DNA of 64,000 nucleotides. It comes from Shinella zoogloeoides (GTDB lineage: Bacteria; Pseudomonadota; Alphaproteobacteria; Rhizobiales; Rhizobiaceae). This document shows, one piece after another, positions 50,171 to 61,641 of this stretch. The notes beneath the pieces are model-generated. The model was not told the origin of the DNA. It worked only from the letters and a program-made list of their open reading frames with translations, and did no database searches. The stretch spans positions 1,429,001 through 1,493,000 of the forward strand of contig NZ_CP131130.1 in NCBI RefSeq assembly GCF_033705735.1. Direction: 5' to 3'. Both the position numbers and the translations under genes were made by a program. Within the stretch, counting starts at the first letter, position 1. The number at the start of each line of letters is the position of its first letter.

Positions 50171-51007
50171 ATGCAGCCGAGCCGCGACATCGACCGCCTG
50201 ATCGAAATCATGGCCGCCCTGCGCCAGCCCGAGACCGGCTGCCCCTGGGACGTCGTCCAGACCTTCGAGACGATCAAGCCCTACACGATCGAGGAAGCCT
50301 ACGAGGTCGCCGACGCCATCGAGCGGAACGACATGGACGACCTCTGCGAGGAGCTGGGCGACCTCCTGCTCCAGGTCGTCTTCCATGCGCGCATGGCCGA
50401 GGAACGCGGCGAATTCGATTTCGGCAGCGTGGTCGAGGCCGTGACCCGCAAGATGATTCGCCGCCATCCGCATGTCTTCGCCCGCTCGGATGCCGGCACG
50501 CCCGAAGCGGTGAAGCTGCAATGGGACGAGATCAAGCAGGCGGAGAAGCGCGAGCGCAAGGAGCGCCGCGCCAAGCGTGGCCTGCCGGAGGATCCGCTGC
50601 GCGGCCATCTCGGCTCGGTGCAGCGCTCGTTCCCGGCGCTCGTAGAGGCGCTGAAGCTTCAGGAGCGGGCGGCGAAGGTCGGCTTCGACTGGTCGGAGCC
50701 CGCGCCGATCCTCGACAAGATCGAGGAGGAGATCGGCGAATTGCGCGAGGCCCTTCGCGACGACGACAAGAAGGCCGTTGCCGACGAGCTCGGCGACCTG
50801 ATCTTCGCGCTGGTCAATATCGGCCGCCATGTCGGCGCCGACCCGGAAATGGCGCTGCGTGGCACCAACACCAAGTTCCGCAACCGGTTCTCGCATATCG
50901 AGGACAGCCTTGCGGCCAATGGCGAAAGCCTCGAAGAAGCCACGCTGGAGCGGATGGAAGAGCTGTGGCAGGCGGCGAAGGGGATCGAGCGGCAGTTGGC
51001 GAAGTAG
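50171..51007 (+). CDS. mazG: Nucleoside triphosphate pyrophosphohydrolase MazG
   Basis: Removes pyrophosphate from NTPs and noncanonical nucleotides. The 278-residue protein has two MazG domains with the E-x2-E ... E-x2-D metal motifs (EEAYEVADAIE, EELGDLLLQVVFHA and EEEIGELREAL, DELGDLIFALVNIG). The early CPWDVVQTFETIKPYTIEEA segment is diagnostic. Follows the deaminase gene closely. Confidence 0.95.
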   Translation: MQPSRDIDRLIEIMAALRQPETGCPWDVVQTFETIKPYTIEEAYEVADAIERNDMDDLCEELGDLLLQVVFHARMAEERGEFDFGSVVEAVTRKMIRRHPHVFARSDAGTPEAVKLQWDEIKQAEKRERKERRAKRGLPEDPLRGHLGSVQRSFPALVEALKLQERAAKVGFDWSEPAPILDKIEEEIGELREALRDDDKKAVADELGDLIFALVNIGRHVGADPEMALRGTNTKFRNRFSHIEDSLAANGESLEEATLERMEELWQAAKGIERQLAK

Positions 51008-51016
51008 GCCGGGGCC

Positions 51017-51176
51017 GCCCCTCATCCGCCTGCCGGCACCTTCTCCCCGCAAGCGGGGAGAAGGCCTATGCCGGTCCGGTTTCCCGAACTATCGGCGCCC
51101 GCAAGAGAACGGGACCTCTCCACATCTCCCTTCTCCCCGCTTGCGGGGAGAAGGTCGCGGCAGCGGGATGAGGGGC
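51017..51176. repeat. 160-bp inverted repeat element with small internal palindromes
   Basis: The two ends are near-perfect inverted copies of about 48 bp: GCCCCTCATCC... at the left and ...GGGATGAGGGGC at the right. Each arm has its own palindrome CCTTCTCCCCGC/GCGGGGAGAAGG. The arms enclose a 64-bp spacer. This is the pattern of the rhizobial intergenic palindromic repeats (RIME/BIME-like). It separates mazG from hflX, which are convergent, and could also act as a terminator. Confidence 0.85.
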
Positions 51177-51189
51177 CGAGACGTTGTTC

Positions 51190-52515
51190 TCAGCGCTCCC
51201 AATCTTCCCGCACCGGCTTGCCGCCGATACCGAGCCGGCGGTCGAGCTCCGCGGCCTCCGTTTCCGTCAGCCGCAGTTCCAGCCGCACATTGCCGTCCTC
51301 GAGGTCCTCGCGGGCATCGACGATCGAATGGTCGTAGATCCACGGCAGAAGCTGCAACTGCATCACCGGCACGACGACGTCCCGATCGACCAGCACGCCG
51401 GAAAGGCGCTGGTTGATCTCGGCCAGCAGCCTGTCGACGCCCTCGCCGGAAATCGCCGATACGGCGATGACGTTGGGCTGGCTTTCCGCCTTCTGCACCA
51501 GCGCCTCGCGCGCCTCCGGCTCCAGCCGGTCGATCTTGTTCCAGACTTCGAGGATGCGTTCCGCGCCGTCCTTCTCGTCGATGCCGAGATCGGCGAGGAT
51601 GCGCAGTACGTCGGACGACTGCGCGCCGTTGTCCGGGTCGGACATGTCGCGCACATGCAGGATCAGGTCCGCCTCCAGCACCTCTTCCAGCGTCGCGCGG
51701 AAGGCGGCGACGAGGTGGGTCGGCAGGTCGGAGATGAAGCCCACCGTATCGGAGAGGATGACGGTGCGGCCCTGCGGCAGCTTCATGCGGCGCAAGGTCG
51801 GGTCGAGCGTGGCGAAGAGCATGTCCTCGGCCAGCACCCCTGCCCCGGTAATGCGGTTGAACAGCGTCGACTTGCCGGCATTGGTATAGCCGACGAGCGC
51901 GACGATGGGATGCGGCACCTTCTTGCGCTTGGAGCGGTGAAGCTGGCGGGTGCGGCGCACCTGCTCCAGCTCGCGCTCCAGCTTGACGATCTTGTCCTGC
52001 AAGAGGCGGCGGTCGGCCTCGATCTGCGTTTCGCCGGGGCCGCCCATGAAGCCCGCGCCGCCGCGCTGGCGCTCAAGGTGGGTCCAGCTGCGCACCAGAC
52101 GACCGCGCTGGTAGTTGAGATGGGCAAGCTCGACCTGAAGCGTGCCTTCCTTGGTGGAGGCCCGGCGGCCGAAGATTTCGAGAATGAGGCCGGTTCGGTC
52201 GATGACCTTGGCGTTCCATTCCTTCTCGAGATTGCGCTGCTGCACGGGCGTCAGGGGATGGTCGACGATGACGAGGCCGGCATCGTGCTCGTCGAGGGCC
52301 GCCTTGATCTCCTCGATCTTGCCGCTGCCGAGCAGCGTGCCGGGCTTCGGCTGGCTGACGGGCACGATGGCCGAGAAGGCGACGGTGAGGTCGATGGCGC
52401 GGGCAAGGCCGATCGCCTCTTCCAGACGCGCCTCGTCGGACCGCGGCGCGGGGGCTGCCGGATCGGGCTTGGCCCGCGCGGCCTTCAGCACCGGCACGAT
52501 GACGACGGCGCGCAT
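51190..52515 (-). CDS. hflX: GTPase HflX
   Basis: Ribosome-associated GTPase that splits stalled or damaged ribosomes. The 441-residue protein has the HflX N-terminal domain (GSGKIEEIKAALDEHDAGLV), a coiled linker (ETQIEADRRLLQDKIVKLER) and the G motifs GYTNAGKST, DTVGF and NKIDRLE. The start is uncertain: ATG at 52515 is used, though the frame stays open upstream to the hfq stop without a better start codon. It follows hfq, the usual alphaproteobacterial order. Confidence 0.95.
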   Translation of the reverse strand: MRAVVIVPVLKAARAKPDPAAPAPRSDEARLEEAIGLARAIDLTVAFSAIVPVSQPKPGTLLGSGKIEEIKAALDEHDAGLVIVDHPLTPVQQRNLEKEWNAKVIDRTGLILEIFGRRASTKEGTLQVELAHLNYQRGRLVRSWTHLERQRGGAGFMGGPGETQIEADRRLLQDKIVKLERELEQVRRTRQLHRSKRKKVPHPIVALVGYTNAGKSTLFNRITGAGVLAEDMLFATLDPTLRRMKLPQGRTVILSDTVGFISDLPTHLVAAFRATLEEVLEADLILHVRDMSDPDNGAQSSDVLRILADLGIDEKDGAERILEVWNKIDRLEPEAREALVQKAESQPNVIAVSAISGEGVDRLLAEINQRLSGVLVDRDVVVPVMQLQLLPWIYDHSIVDAREDLEDGNVRLELRLTETEAAELDRRLGIGGKPVREDWER

Positions 52516-52592
52516 GTCGTCCCGGTGCTTTTCGGCTTCCGGGACGATGGAGTCCTTGCTTGTATCGGATTTGCTAATGTTCTTGGGTCCTG

Positions 52593-52835
52593 TCAGGAGC
52601 CGCTTTCCTCGGTCTCGAACATCTGCAGCGGCTGGCCGGGCATGATGGTGGAGATCGCGTGCTTGTAGACGAGCTGCGAGTGGCCGTCGCGACGAAGCAG
52701 CACACAGAAGTTGTCGAAGGAGGTGACAACCCCGGTCAGCTTGACCCCGTTGATGAGGAAGATCGTCAGGGAAATCTTTTGCTTGCGAACGGTATTAAGG
52801 AAGAGATCCTGAAGGTTCTGAGAACGTTCCGCCAT
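52593..52835 (-). CDS. hfq: RNA chaperone Hfq
   Basis: The 80-residue Sm-like protein starts [19 protein letters not shown] and has the Sm2 motif [10 protein letters not shown]. It pairs small RNAs with target mRNAs; in rhizobia it affects nitrogen fixation genes and metabolism. Start at ATG 52835 is clear. It lies between dat and hflX. Confidence 0.98.
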   Translation of the reverse strand: MAERSQNLQDLFLNTVRKQKISLTIFLINGVKLTGVVTSFDNFCVLLRRDGHSQLVYKHAISTIMPGQPLQMFETEESGS

Positions 52836-52933
52836 GGCGCCGCTTCTTTCTGATTGCCGGCCCTCAAGACCGGATTGACTGAAAATAAATATCCCCAGGC
52901 CCGGAAGAAACTCCCGGACCGTCGGGTTTGGTA

Positions 52934-53797
52934 TCAAATCACGGTCTTCTCCGCAACGGCGAAAAAAGCGTCCCGAAGTTTCTGCGCGGTCAGGCCGGGA
53001 TGGCCGTTGGCGATGGCGTGCCCGTCGATGGCGACGACCGGCAGGCAGATCGTCGTCGCGCCGGTGACGAAGACTTCCCGCGCTTCCAGCATTTCCGCGA
53101 CGGAAAAGCGCCGCTCCTCCACCGCAATGCCGAGTTTTGCGGCGACGTCCATCAACGTCGTGCGGGTGATGCCGCGCAGGATCGCGCGGTCGGCCGGGCG
53201 CGTCACGAGCCGGCCCGCCTTGTCGACGATCCACAGGTTCGTCGCGCCGCCCTCCGTCACATTGCCCTCGGCATCGACGAAGATCGCTTCCTGCGCGCCC
53301 GCCTCCTTCGCCTGCTGGCGGGCAAGCACGTTCGGCAGCAGGCCGACCGTCTTGATGTCCACCCGTTCCCAGCGATTGTCCGGAACGGTCACCGCCTTGA
53401 TGCCGGAGGCATATTTCTCGGCGGCCACCGATGCACTCAGGGATTTCGCGGTGACGACCAGCGAGGCCCGCACCTCCGGCGACGGGAAGACATGGTCCCG
53501 GCGGGCCGTGCCGCGCGTCACCTGGAGATAGACCATGCCGTCGCTCACGCGGTTGCGGCGAAGCACTTCCTTCATGATTCCAACCAGCGCCGCGCGAGGC
53601 ATCGGCGGGCGGATGCGGATTTCGCCCAGCGAGCGGTCGAGCCGGTCGAGGTGGCGCGTCAGGTCCACGATGAAGCCGTGCCGGATCTGGCAGACCTCGT
53701 AGACCGCATCGGCGAAGAGGAAGCCGCGGTCGTCGATATGCACGGCGGCATCGGCATGGCGAACGTAGCGGCCGTTGACATAGGCGAAACGGGGCAT
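52934..53797 (-). CDS. dat: D-amino-acid transaminase (branched-chain aminotransferase fold IV)
   Basis: PLP-dependent class IV aminotransferase of 287 residues. The lysine for PLP lies in [20 protein letters not shown], and the early segments [20 protein letters not shown] and [11 protein letters not shown] fit the D-alanine aminotransferase group. It probably makes D-glutamate and other D-amino acids for the wall. The ending [20 protein letters not shown] is typical. The ntr cluster commonly has this gene beside trkA. Confidence 0.9.
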   Translation of the reverse strand: MPRFAYVNGRYVRHADAAVHIDDRGFLFADAVYEVCQIRHGFIVDLTRHLDRLDRSLGEIRIRPPMPRAALVGIMKEVLRRNRVSDGMVYLQVTRGTARRDHVFPSPEVRASLVVTAKSLSASVAAEKYASGIKAVTVPDNRWERVDIKTVGLLPNVLARQQAKEAGAQEAIFVDAEGNVTEGGATNLWIVDKAGRLVTRPADRAILRGITRTTLMDVAAKLGIAVEERRFSVAEMLEAREVFVTGATTICLPVVAIDGHAIANGHPGLTAQKLRDAFFAVAEKTVI

Positions 53798-53805
53798 GGG
53801 AAATC

Positions 53806-55182
53806 CTAGAAATACTGGATGCTGACGCGGAAGAGCTGTTCGACATGGCGCACGGCCGCCGCCGCGGCGAAGAGCACGACCCGATCCTTCGCCTTGATCT
53901 TCGTGTTGCCGTCCGGCCGGATCACCGTCTGGTCGCGATAGACCGCGCCGATGCGGATGCCCGGCGGCAGCTCGATCTCGCGCAGCGGGCGGCCGACCAG
54001 CGGCGAGGTCTCCAGCGCCTCGGCCTCGATCACCTCGGCCGAGCCCTTCTGCACGGCATAGACCGCGCGGATGCGGCCCTTGCGGACATGTTGCAGGATG
54101 CCGGAGATCGTGACGGCGCGCGGATTGATATGCGCGTCGATGCCGAGGGTCTTGGTGAAATCCTCATAGGCCGGATCGTTGATCAGGACGAGGTTCTGCT
54201 TGCAGCCGAGGCGCTTGGCCATGACGCTGCCGAGAATGTTGATCTGGTCGTTGTTGGTGAGCGCGACGATCAGGTCCGCATCCTGGATATCGGCTTGCAG
54301 CAGCATCCGCTGGTCGAGCGCGGAGCCATGCAGCACGACGGCATTGCGCAGCTTGTCGGCAACCGCCACGGCACGCTCGCGGTCGCTCTCGATGATCTTG
54401 AGCCGCGTCTTCGGCTGGTAATCCTCGATGGCCTTGGCGACGAAATAGCCGATATTGCCGCCGCCGGCGATGACGATGCGGGCCGCCTCCTGCTCCTCGT
54501 GGCCGAAGAGCGCGAGCGTGCGCCGCACATGGCCCTTGTCGCAGACGACATAGGCGAGATCGCCGGAATGGAGCTGGTCGGAGGAATTGGGAACGAAGAG
54601 CCTGCCGTTGGAATAGATGCCGGTGACGGTGGCGTTGAGGTCCGGGAAAAGCTCGCTGAGCTGTTTCAGCGGCGTCTCGACGACCGGGCAATCCTCCATG
54701 CACTCGATCGCCACCATGACGATGCGGTCGTCGGCAAAGCGAACGACATCCGTCGCGCCGGGGAAGGAGATGCGCCGCAGCACCATCTTGCCCACCTCCA
54801 CCTCCGGCGAGATGGTGACGTCGATGGGCATGTTCTCGCGCGAGAAGAGGTCGGAATATTCCGGCGCCAGATAGTTCTGCGAGCGGATGCGGGCGATCTT
54901 GGTCGGCACGTTGAAGAGCGAATGCGCCACCTGGCAGGCGACCATGTTGATCTCGTCGAACAGCGTGACGGCGATGATCATGTCCGCCTGGTCCGCGCCG
55001 GCCTTCGCCAGCACCTCGGGATGCGCGCCGTGGCCGACGACGCCGCTGACGTCGAGCGTCTCGGTGATGGCCGCTATCAGCGAGGGCTGATTGTCGATCA
55101 CCGAGACGTCGTTACCCTCTTCGGACAACCGTTCTGCGATACCGTAGCCGACGCGTCCGGCGCCGCAGATGATGACCTTCAT
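53806..55182 (-). CDS. trkA: Trk system potassium uptake protein TrkA
   Basis: Peripheral NAD-binding regulator of the Trk potassium importer. The 458-residue protein has two RCK-N Rossmann domains ([20 protein letters not shown] and [20 protein letters not shown]) each followed by an RCK-C domain. It begins 30 bp after the ntrX stop. This linkage is conserved in rhizobia. Confidence 0.97.
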   Translation of the reverse strand: MKVIICGAGRVGYGIAERLSEEGNDVSVIDNQPSLIAAITETLDVSGVVGHGAHPEVLAKAGADQADMIIAVTLFDEINMVACQVAHSLFNVPTKIARIRSQNYLAPEYSDLFSRENMPIDVTISPEVEVGKMVLRRISFPGATDVVRFADDRIVMVAIECMEDCPVVETPLKQLSELFPDLNATVTGIYSNGRLFVPNSSDQLHSGDLAYVVCDKGHVRRTLALFGHEEQEAARIVIAGGGNIGYFVAKAIEDYQPKTRLKIIESDRERAVAVADKLRNAVVLHGSALDQRMLLQADIQDADLIVALTNNDQINILGSVMAKRLGCKQNLVLINDPAYEDFTKTLGIDAHINPRAVTISGILQHVRKGRIRAVYAVQKGSAEVIEAEALETSPLVGRPLREIELPPGIRIGAVYRDQTVIRPDGNTKIKAKDRVVLFAAAAAVRHVEQLFRVSIQYF

Positions 55183-55212
55183 GACGTCGAATCCCTCAAA
55201 TCCCCGAGGGCC

Positions 55213-56577
55213 TTATACGCCAAGCGACTTCAGTTTGCGATGGAGCGCGGAGCGTTCCATGCCGACGAATTCGGCCGTGCGGGAGATGTTGCCGCCGAAA
55301 CGGTTGATCTGGGCGATGAGATAGTCCCGCTCGAACATTTCGCGCGCCTCGCGCAGCGGCAGTGTCATGATGTGCTGGTCGCCCTGGGTCGAGATCTTCG
55401 GCAGCATGTCGCCCACTTCCGTCGGCAGCATGTCGGCGTTGATCGGCGTATCGGGACCGTCGCTGCGGGCAAGGATCATCAGCCGCTCGATATTGTTGCG
55501 GAGCTGGCGGATATTGCCCGGCCAGTCGTGCGCCTGGAGCACGGCGAGCGCATCGTCGCCGATCTTGCGTGCCCGGATGCCGGCCTGCTCGCTGACCTGG
55601 CGCATGAACATGTCAACGAGGAAGGGAATGTCCTCGCGCCGCTCGGCAAGCGGCGGCACGCGCACCGGCACCACCGCGAGGCGATGGTAGAGATCTTCCC
55701 GGAAGCCGCCCTCGGCGATCAGGCTTTCGAGATTGTAGGCCGTGGACGAGATGATGCGCACATCCACCTTGACCCGCTTGGAGCCGCCGACGCGCTCGAA
55801 CTGCTGGTCGACGAGCACGCGCAGGATCTTGTTCTGCGTCTCGCGCGGCATCTCGCCGATCTCGTCGAGATAGAGGATGCCGCCATGGGCCTCCTCCAGC
55901 GCGCCGGTGCGGCGCGGCTGGCCGGGTGTGCCTTCGGTGCCGAACAGCGCGATCTCCATGCGCTCCGGCGTGATGGCCGCCGCGTTCAATACGACGAACG
56001 GGCCGTTCGCACGGCTCGACTTGCGGTGGATCATGCGCGCCACCAGCTCCTTGCCGGAGCCTGAGGGGCCAAGGATCATGATGCGGCTGTTGGTCGGGGA
56101 AACCTTCTCGATGTTCTGGCGAAGCTGCGAGACGGCGACGGAGGTGCCGATCAGCTCGGCCGGATCGCCGGAGCGCTTCTTCAGCTCGGTGACCTCGCGG
56201 CGCAGCTTGGAATTCTCCAGCGCCCGCTCGGCGATCAGGATCAGCCGGTCTGCCTTGAAGGGCTTCTCGATGAAATCGTAGGCGCCGCGGCGGATCGCCG
56301 AGACGGCGGTCTCGATATTGCCGTGGCCGGAGATCATCACCACCGGCAGGTCCGGGTGGCGGCTCTTGATCTCGTCGAGCAGCGCGAGGCCGTCGAGCTT
56401 GCTGCCCTGCATCCAGATATCGAGGAAGACGAGGCGCGGCACGCGGTCGCTGATGGCGGCAAGCGCGCTGTCGCTGTCGAAGGCGGTACGCGTCTCGTGC
56501 CCCTCGTCCGAAAGAATGCCGGAGACGATCTCGCGGATGTCCTCTTCGTCGTCCACTACGAGAATATCAGACGCCAT
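55213..56577 (-). CDS. ntrX: Response regulator NtrX
   Basis: A 454-residue NtrC-type regulator phosphorylated by NtrY. Receiver domain at the N-terminus (ILVVDDEEDIREIVSGIL, Asp in LVFLDIWMQG), AAA+ domain (Walker A LGPSGSGKE, ILYLDEIGEMP) and a C-terminal helix-turn-helix (ISRTAEFVGMERSALHRKLK). The sigma-54-contacting GAFTGA loop is missing: that place reads GTEGTPGQPRRTGALEEA. So it probably acts without sigma-54, as described for other alphaproteobacterial NtrX proteins. Its start overlaps the ntrY end by 11 bp. Confidence 0.95.
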   Translation of the reverse strand: MASDILVVDDEEDIREIVSGILSDEGHETRTAFDSDSALAAISDRVPRLVFLDIWMQGSKLDGLALLDEIKSRHPDLPVVMISGHGNIETAVSAIRRGAYDFIEKPFKADRLILIAERALENSKLRREVTELKKRSGDPAELIGTSVAVSQLRQNIEKVSPTNSRIMILGPSGSGKELVARMIHRKSSRANGPFVVLNAAAITPERMEIALFGTEGTPGQPRRTGALEEAHGGILYLDEIGEMPRETQNKILRVLVDQQFERVGGSKRVKVDVRIISSTAYNLESLIAEGGFREDLYHRLAVVPVRVPPLAERREDIPFLVDMFMRQVSEQAGIRARKIGDDALAVLQAHDWPGNIRQLRNNIERLMILARSDGPDTPINADMLPTEVGDMLPKISTQGDQHIMTLPLREAREMFERDYLIAQINRFGGNISRTAEFVGMERSALHRKLKSLGV

Positions 56578-58846
56578 GGCTCATTTCCTTGCTCTTATTA
56601 TCCGCATCGGCGGCCACCGTTTCCTCGTAGGGCAGGATCACGCGGATCATCGCCCCGTGGCCGTGGTCGAAGTCCGCAGGCGCATCGTGCAGCTCGAGCT
56701 GCCCGCCATGGTCTTCGATGATCTTCTTGACGATTGCGAGGCCGAGCCCCGTGCCCTTCTCGCGCATCGTCATGTAGGGTTCGAGAATACGATGCCGGTT
56801 CTCGGTCGGAAGGCCCTTGCCGTTGTCGACGACATCGACGACGAAGCGGCGGCCCGCATCGTCCGGCCGGGCACGCACGAGGATCTTGCGTTCGTCGCGC
56901 GAGGCATCCGGCGGCAGCGCTTCGATGGCCTCGACCGCGTTCTTGATGAGATTGCCGAAGGCCTGGCCGAGCATGCGCGCATCGAACAGCCCCGTCAGCG
57001 GCACCTCTCCGAGGTCCTTGTGGAAGGCGACGTGGTTGTTGCCCATCTCGCGCAGGAACACCGCATCCTTGAGGATGCCGCGCAGGTCGGAACGTTCCTT
57101 GGTCGGCTTCGGCATGCGCGCGAAGGCGGAGAATTCGTCCACCATGCGGCCGATGTCCTCGACCTGACGTACGATGGTGTCCGTACACTGGTCGAAGACC
57201 GCGCGATCCTCCTGGTCGATCTGCTTGCCGTAGCGGCGGCGGATGCGTTCGGCGGAAAGCTGGATGGGCGTCAGCGGGTTCTTGATCTCGTGGGCGATGC
57301 GACGCGCGACGTCCGCCCAGGCAGTCGAGCGCTGGGCGATGACGAGGTCCGTAATGTCATCGATGGTGACGACGTAGGATTCCTGCGCGTCCTTGGCCTC
57401 TTCGCGCGTCACCTGCACGTTCAGCGTCCGCTCCTTGCCGCCGTGCATGATGTTGACCTGCCGGCGGTAATCGTTGCGGTGGCGGTGCGACCCTTCCGCC
57501 AGCACGGCGGCGATCTCCGGCGCCACCTCGGCAAGCGGCTGGCCGATCAGGTCGTTCACCTGCCGGCCGAGCAGGATTTCCGCGGAAAGATTGGCGATGG
57601 TCACGCGGCCATCGCCCTCCACGCCGATGACGGCGGCCGTCACGCCCGACAGCACCGCCTCGATGAAGCGGCGGCGATGGTCGACCTCGTCCTTCGCGTC
57701 GAGGATCTGGTCCTGCTGCGCACGAATCTCGGCGATCATCTTGTTGAAGGTGCGCGAGAGATTGCCGACGTCGCCATCGGCGACGCGCACCGGCACGCTG
57801 ACGTCGAGATTGCCGGAGGCGACGCTGTCGGCCGCGCCGATCAATTGTCGGATCGGCCGCACGATACGGTCCGCCACAGCGATGGCGGTCCAGATGGCGG
57901 CGAGAAGCACGATCAGCGCGAAGCCGATATAGAGCACGCCGAAGGCGATCTGCAGCGTGGTGCGCCCGGCCTCGAGTGCGCGGTATTCGGCGGTGTTCTC
58001 CTCCATCAGCCGCATCGAGCGCATCACCTCGGGATCGACCGTGCGGATCGTGTAGAGGAAGGCGTCCGGTATGTTTTCCAGCTTGATGATCGCGCCGACG
58101 AGGTTCGTCGCACCCGGCGGGATGAGCGTCGGCTGGCCGGCGGCCGATGCCTTCAGGGCATCCTCGGGGATTGGCGGCAGGGGATTCTCGGTCGGGATAT
58201 TGGCTTGCAGGATGGTCGATCCGTCGGCGCGCATCAGGAAGGCGCCGAGCATCCCGCGCCCGCGCGCCTGCCGCGTCATCAGTTCGATGAAGCCGGTGCG
58301 GTCGAGGCTGTAGAGCTGGCGGTTGCGGTCGAGGTCGTTGGCCATGGAGACCGTCTGGCCTTGCAGATAGCTGGCATTTTCCAGCACATAGGCCTGCGCC
58401 ACGTTCAACGACGAGCTGACGATCGACTGGGTGCGGATGGAAAACCACCGGTCGAGCCCGACATCGAGCGTGATGGACGCGAAGATGGCGACGAGCACCG
58501 CGGGCGTGATCGCCACGATCGAGAACAGCGCGACGATGCGCACGTGAAGCCGTGCGGCGGCACGGCCGCGGCTGCGGGCGCGCAGCAGCCGCAGGATCTC
58601 GCGGCCGATCAGGAACATCAGGCCGACGACGAAGAGCGCGTTGATCGACGCCGAGGCGATGACGACGTTGGCTTCCGGCTTGATCGGCGTCAGGCCGAGC
58701 AGAATGAACAGCGAGATGGTCGCAGCGACGAGCGCGCCGCCGGCCAGGAGAAGGCCCGGCAAGGCGAAGGAGGCGCGCCGGTCGGCGACCGCCCCGTTTT
58801 CCTGTCCTTCCGAAAGCAGGCTCACGCCTTCCGTCATCTGCCGCAT
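56567..58846 (-). CDS. ntrY: Membrane sensor histidine kinase NtrY
   Basis: Sensor partner of NtrX, for nitrogen or redox signals. About 759 residues: several N-terminal helices with a periplasmic part, HAMP domain (RIVRPIRQLIGAADSVASG), PAS domain, and a kinase core with phospho-His in [20 protein letters not shown] and the ATP-binding G boxes (DNGKGLPTENRHR, GTGLGLAIVKKI). Start uncertain: ATG at 58846, 58837 or GTG 58864. It lies 193 bp downstream of ntrC on the same strand. Confidence 0.95.
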   Translation of the reverse strand: MRQMTEGVSLLSEGQENGAVADRRASFALPGLLLAGGALVAATISLFILLGLTPIKPEANVVIASASINALFVVGLMFLIGREILRLLRARSRGRAAARLHVRIVALFSIVAITPAVLVAIFASITLDVGLDRWFSIRTQSIVSSSLNVAQAYVLENASYLQGQTVSMANDLDRNRQLYSLDRTGFIELMTRQARGRGMLGAFLMRADGSTILQANIPTENPLPPIPEDALKASAAGQPTLIPPGATNLVGAIIKLENIPDAFLYTIRTVDPEVMRSMRLMEENTAEYRALEAGRTTLQIAFGVLYIGFALIVLLAAIWTAIAVADRIVRPIRQLIGAADSVASGNLDVSVPVRVADGDVGNLSRTFNKMIAEIRAQQDQILDAKDEVDHRRRFIEAVLSGVTAAVIGVEGDGRVTIANLSAEILLGRQVNDLIGQPLAEVAPEIAAVLAEGSHRHRNDYRRQVNIMHGGKERTLNVQVTREEAKDAQESYVVTIDDITDLVIAQRSTAWADVARRIAHEIKNPLTPIQLSAERIRRRYGKQIDQEDRAVFDQCTDTIVRQVEDIGRMVDEFSAFARMPKPTKERSDLRGILKDAVFLREMGNNHVAFHKDLGEVPLTGLFDARMLGQAFGNLIKNAVEAIEALPPDASRDERKILVRARPDDAGRRFVVDVVDNGKGLPTENRHRILEPYMTMREKGTGLGLAIVKKIIEDHGGQLELHDAPADFDHGHGAMIRVILPYEETVAADADNKSKEMSHGV

Positions 58847-59038
58847 CGCTCCCCGGCCGTGCACTTTTGGGGCACCGGCGTTCTATCTTGTTTTCCGGGA
58901 TGGCGCCGGCCGCGTGGAACCGGGTGCCACGCGCCCATGGTTCCTACGGCCGGGCATGCGGGCCTATTCGGCCGCAAACCCCTCTGTTACCCTCAAGCAA
59001 CAGATTGTGGCCAAAATGCAACGCCCCCTGCCGGCAAG

Positions 59039-60492
<1,454 letters not shown>

Positions 60493-60496
<4 letters not shown>

Positions 60497-61641
60497 TCAT
60501 GTCCTTTGGTCTTGGGATAGTCGTCGTCTTCACTGACGCCGCGGGAGGCCGGCATCAGCACGCGGAAAGTGGTTCGGGTGCCCTGGCTGTCGCATTCGAC
60601 GATGCCGCCGTGGCCGCCGATGATCTTGGCGACCAGCGCAAGGCCGAGGCCGGAGCCGTTGGTCTTGGTGGTGATGAAGGGATCGAAGAGATGTGGCAGC
60701 AGGTCCGCCGGAACGCCGGGCCCGTTGTCGTGCACGCAGAACTCCAGCGGCAGCGAGATCTTCTCCCGCGTGCCGGCGACGGAGAGCCGGATGCCCGGCC
60801 GGTAGGCGGTGGTAAGCAGTATCTCCCCTTCCGGCCGGTCGCCGATGGCCTCCGAGGCGTTCTTGATGAGGTTCAGGAAGACCTGAACGAGCTGGTCGCG
60901 ATTGGCATAGACCGGCGGCAGCGAGGGGTCGTAAAGCTCGCTGATCTTGATATTGCGCGCAAAGCCGGCCTTCGCGACGGCCTTTACATGGTCGAGCACG
61001 GAATGGATGTTGACGGGTACGCGATCGACCGGGCGCTCGTCGGAAAACACCTCCATGCGGTCGACCAGCGAGACGATGCGGTCGGTCTCGTCGCAGATGA
61101 GGCGCGTCAGCGCCCGGTCCTCGTCGATGACGGAGGTTTCCAGAAGCTGCGCCGCGCCGCGGATGCCCGAGAGCGGATTCTTGATCTCATGCGCCAGCAT
61201 CGAGGCAAGGCCCGTCACCGAGCGGGCGGCGGCGCGGTGGGTAAGCTGGCGGTCGATCTTGTCCGCCATCGAGCGCTCCTGGATCACCACGACCACGGAG
61301 CCCGGATCGGTGGTGACCGGCGCCACATAGATATCGACGAGCTTTTCCGCGCCAAGACGCGGGGAGCTGAGGTCCACACGATATTCGCTGACCGGCGCCT
61401 TGCGCTCGCGCACCTGGTCGATCAGCGTCAGGAGCGGACTGCCGAAGGGGATGAAGGCCGAGATGTCGTGGCGCGCGAGATGGCTCGCGCTCGCCCCGAA
61501 GAAGGATTCGGCCTCCCAATTGGCGAAGGCGATCAGCCCGCCTGCATCGACGAGGATCACCGGGTTCTGGATGGCGTTGAGCACGGCGAGCGCAAGCTCG
61601 GGCGCGCGTGCCGCATTGGGATCTGCCGGCTTGCCGGTCAT
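60493..61641 (-). CDS. ntrB: Nitrogen regulation sensor kinase NtrB
   Basis: A 382-residue cytoplasmic histidine kinase/phosphatase that sets NtrC phosphorylation under PII control. PAS domain at the N-terminus ([20 protein letters not shown]), phospho-His in [21 protein letters not shown] box [12 protein letters not shown] and G box [18 protein letters not shown]. It overlaps dusB upstream and ntrC downstream by 4 bp each, forming the classical dusB(nifR3)-ntrB-ntrC operon. Confidence 0.97.
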
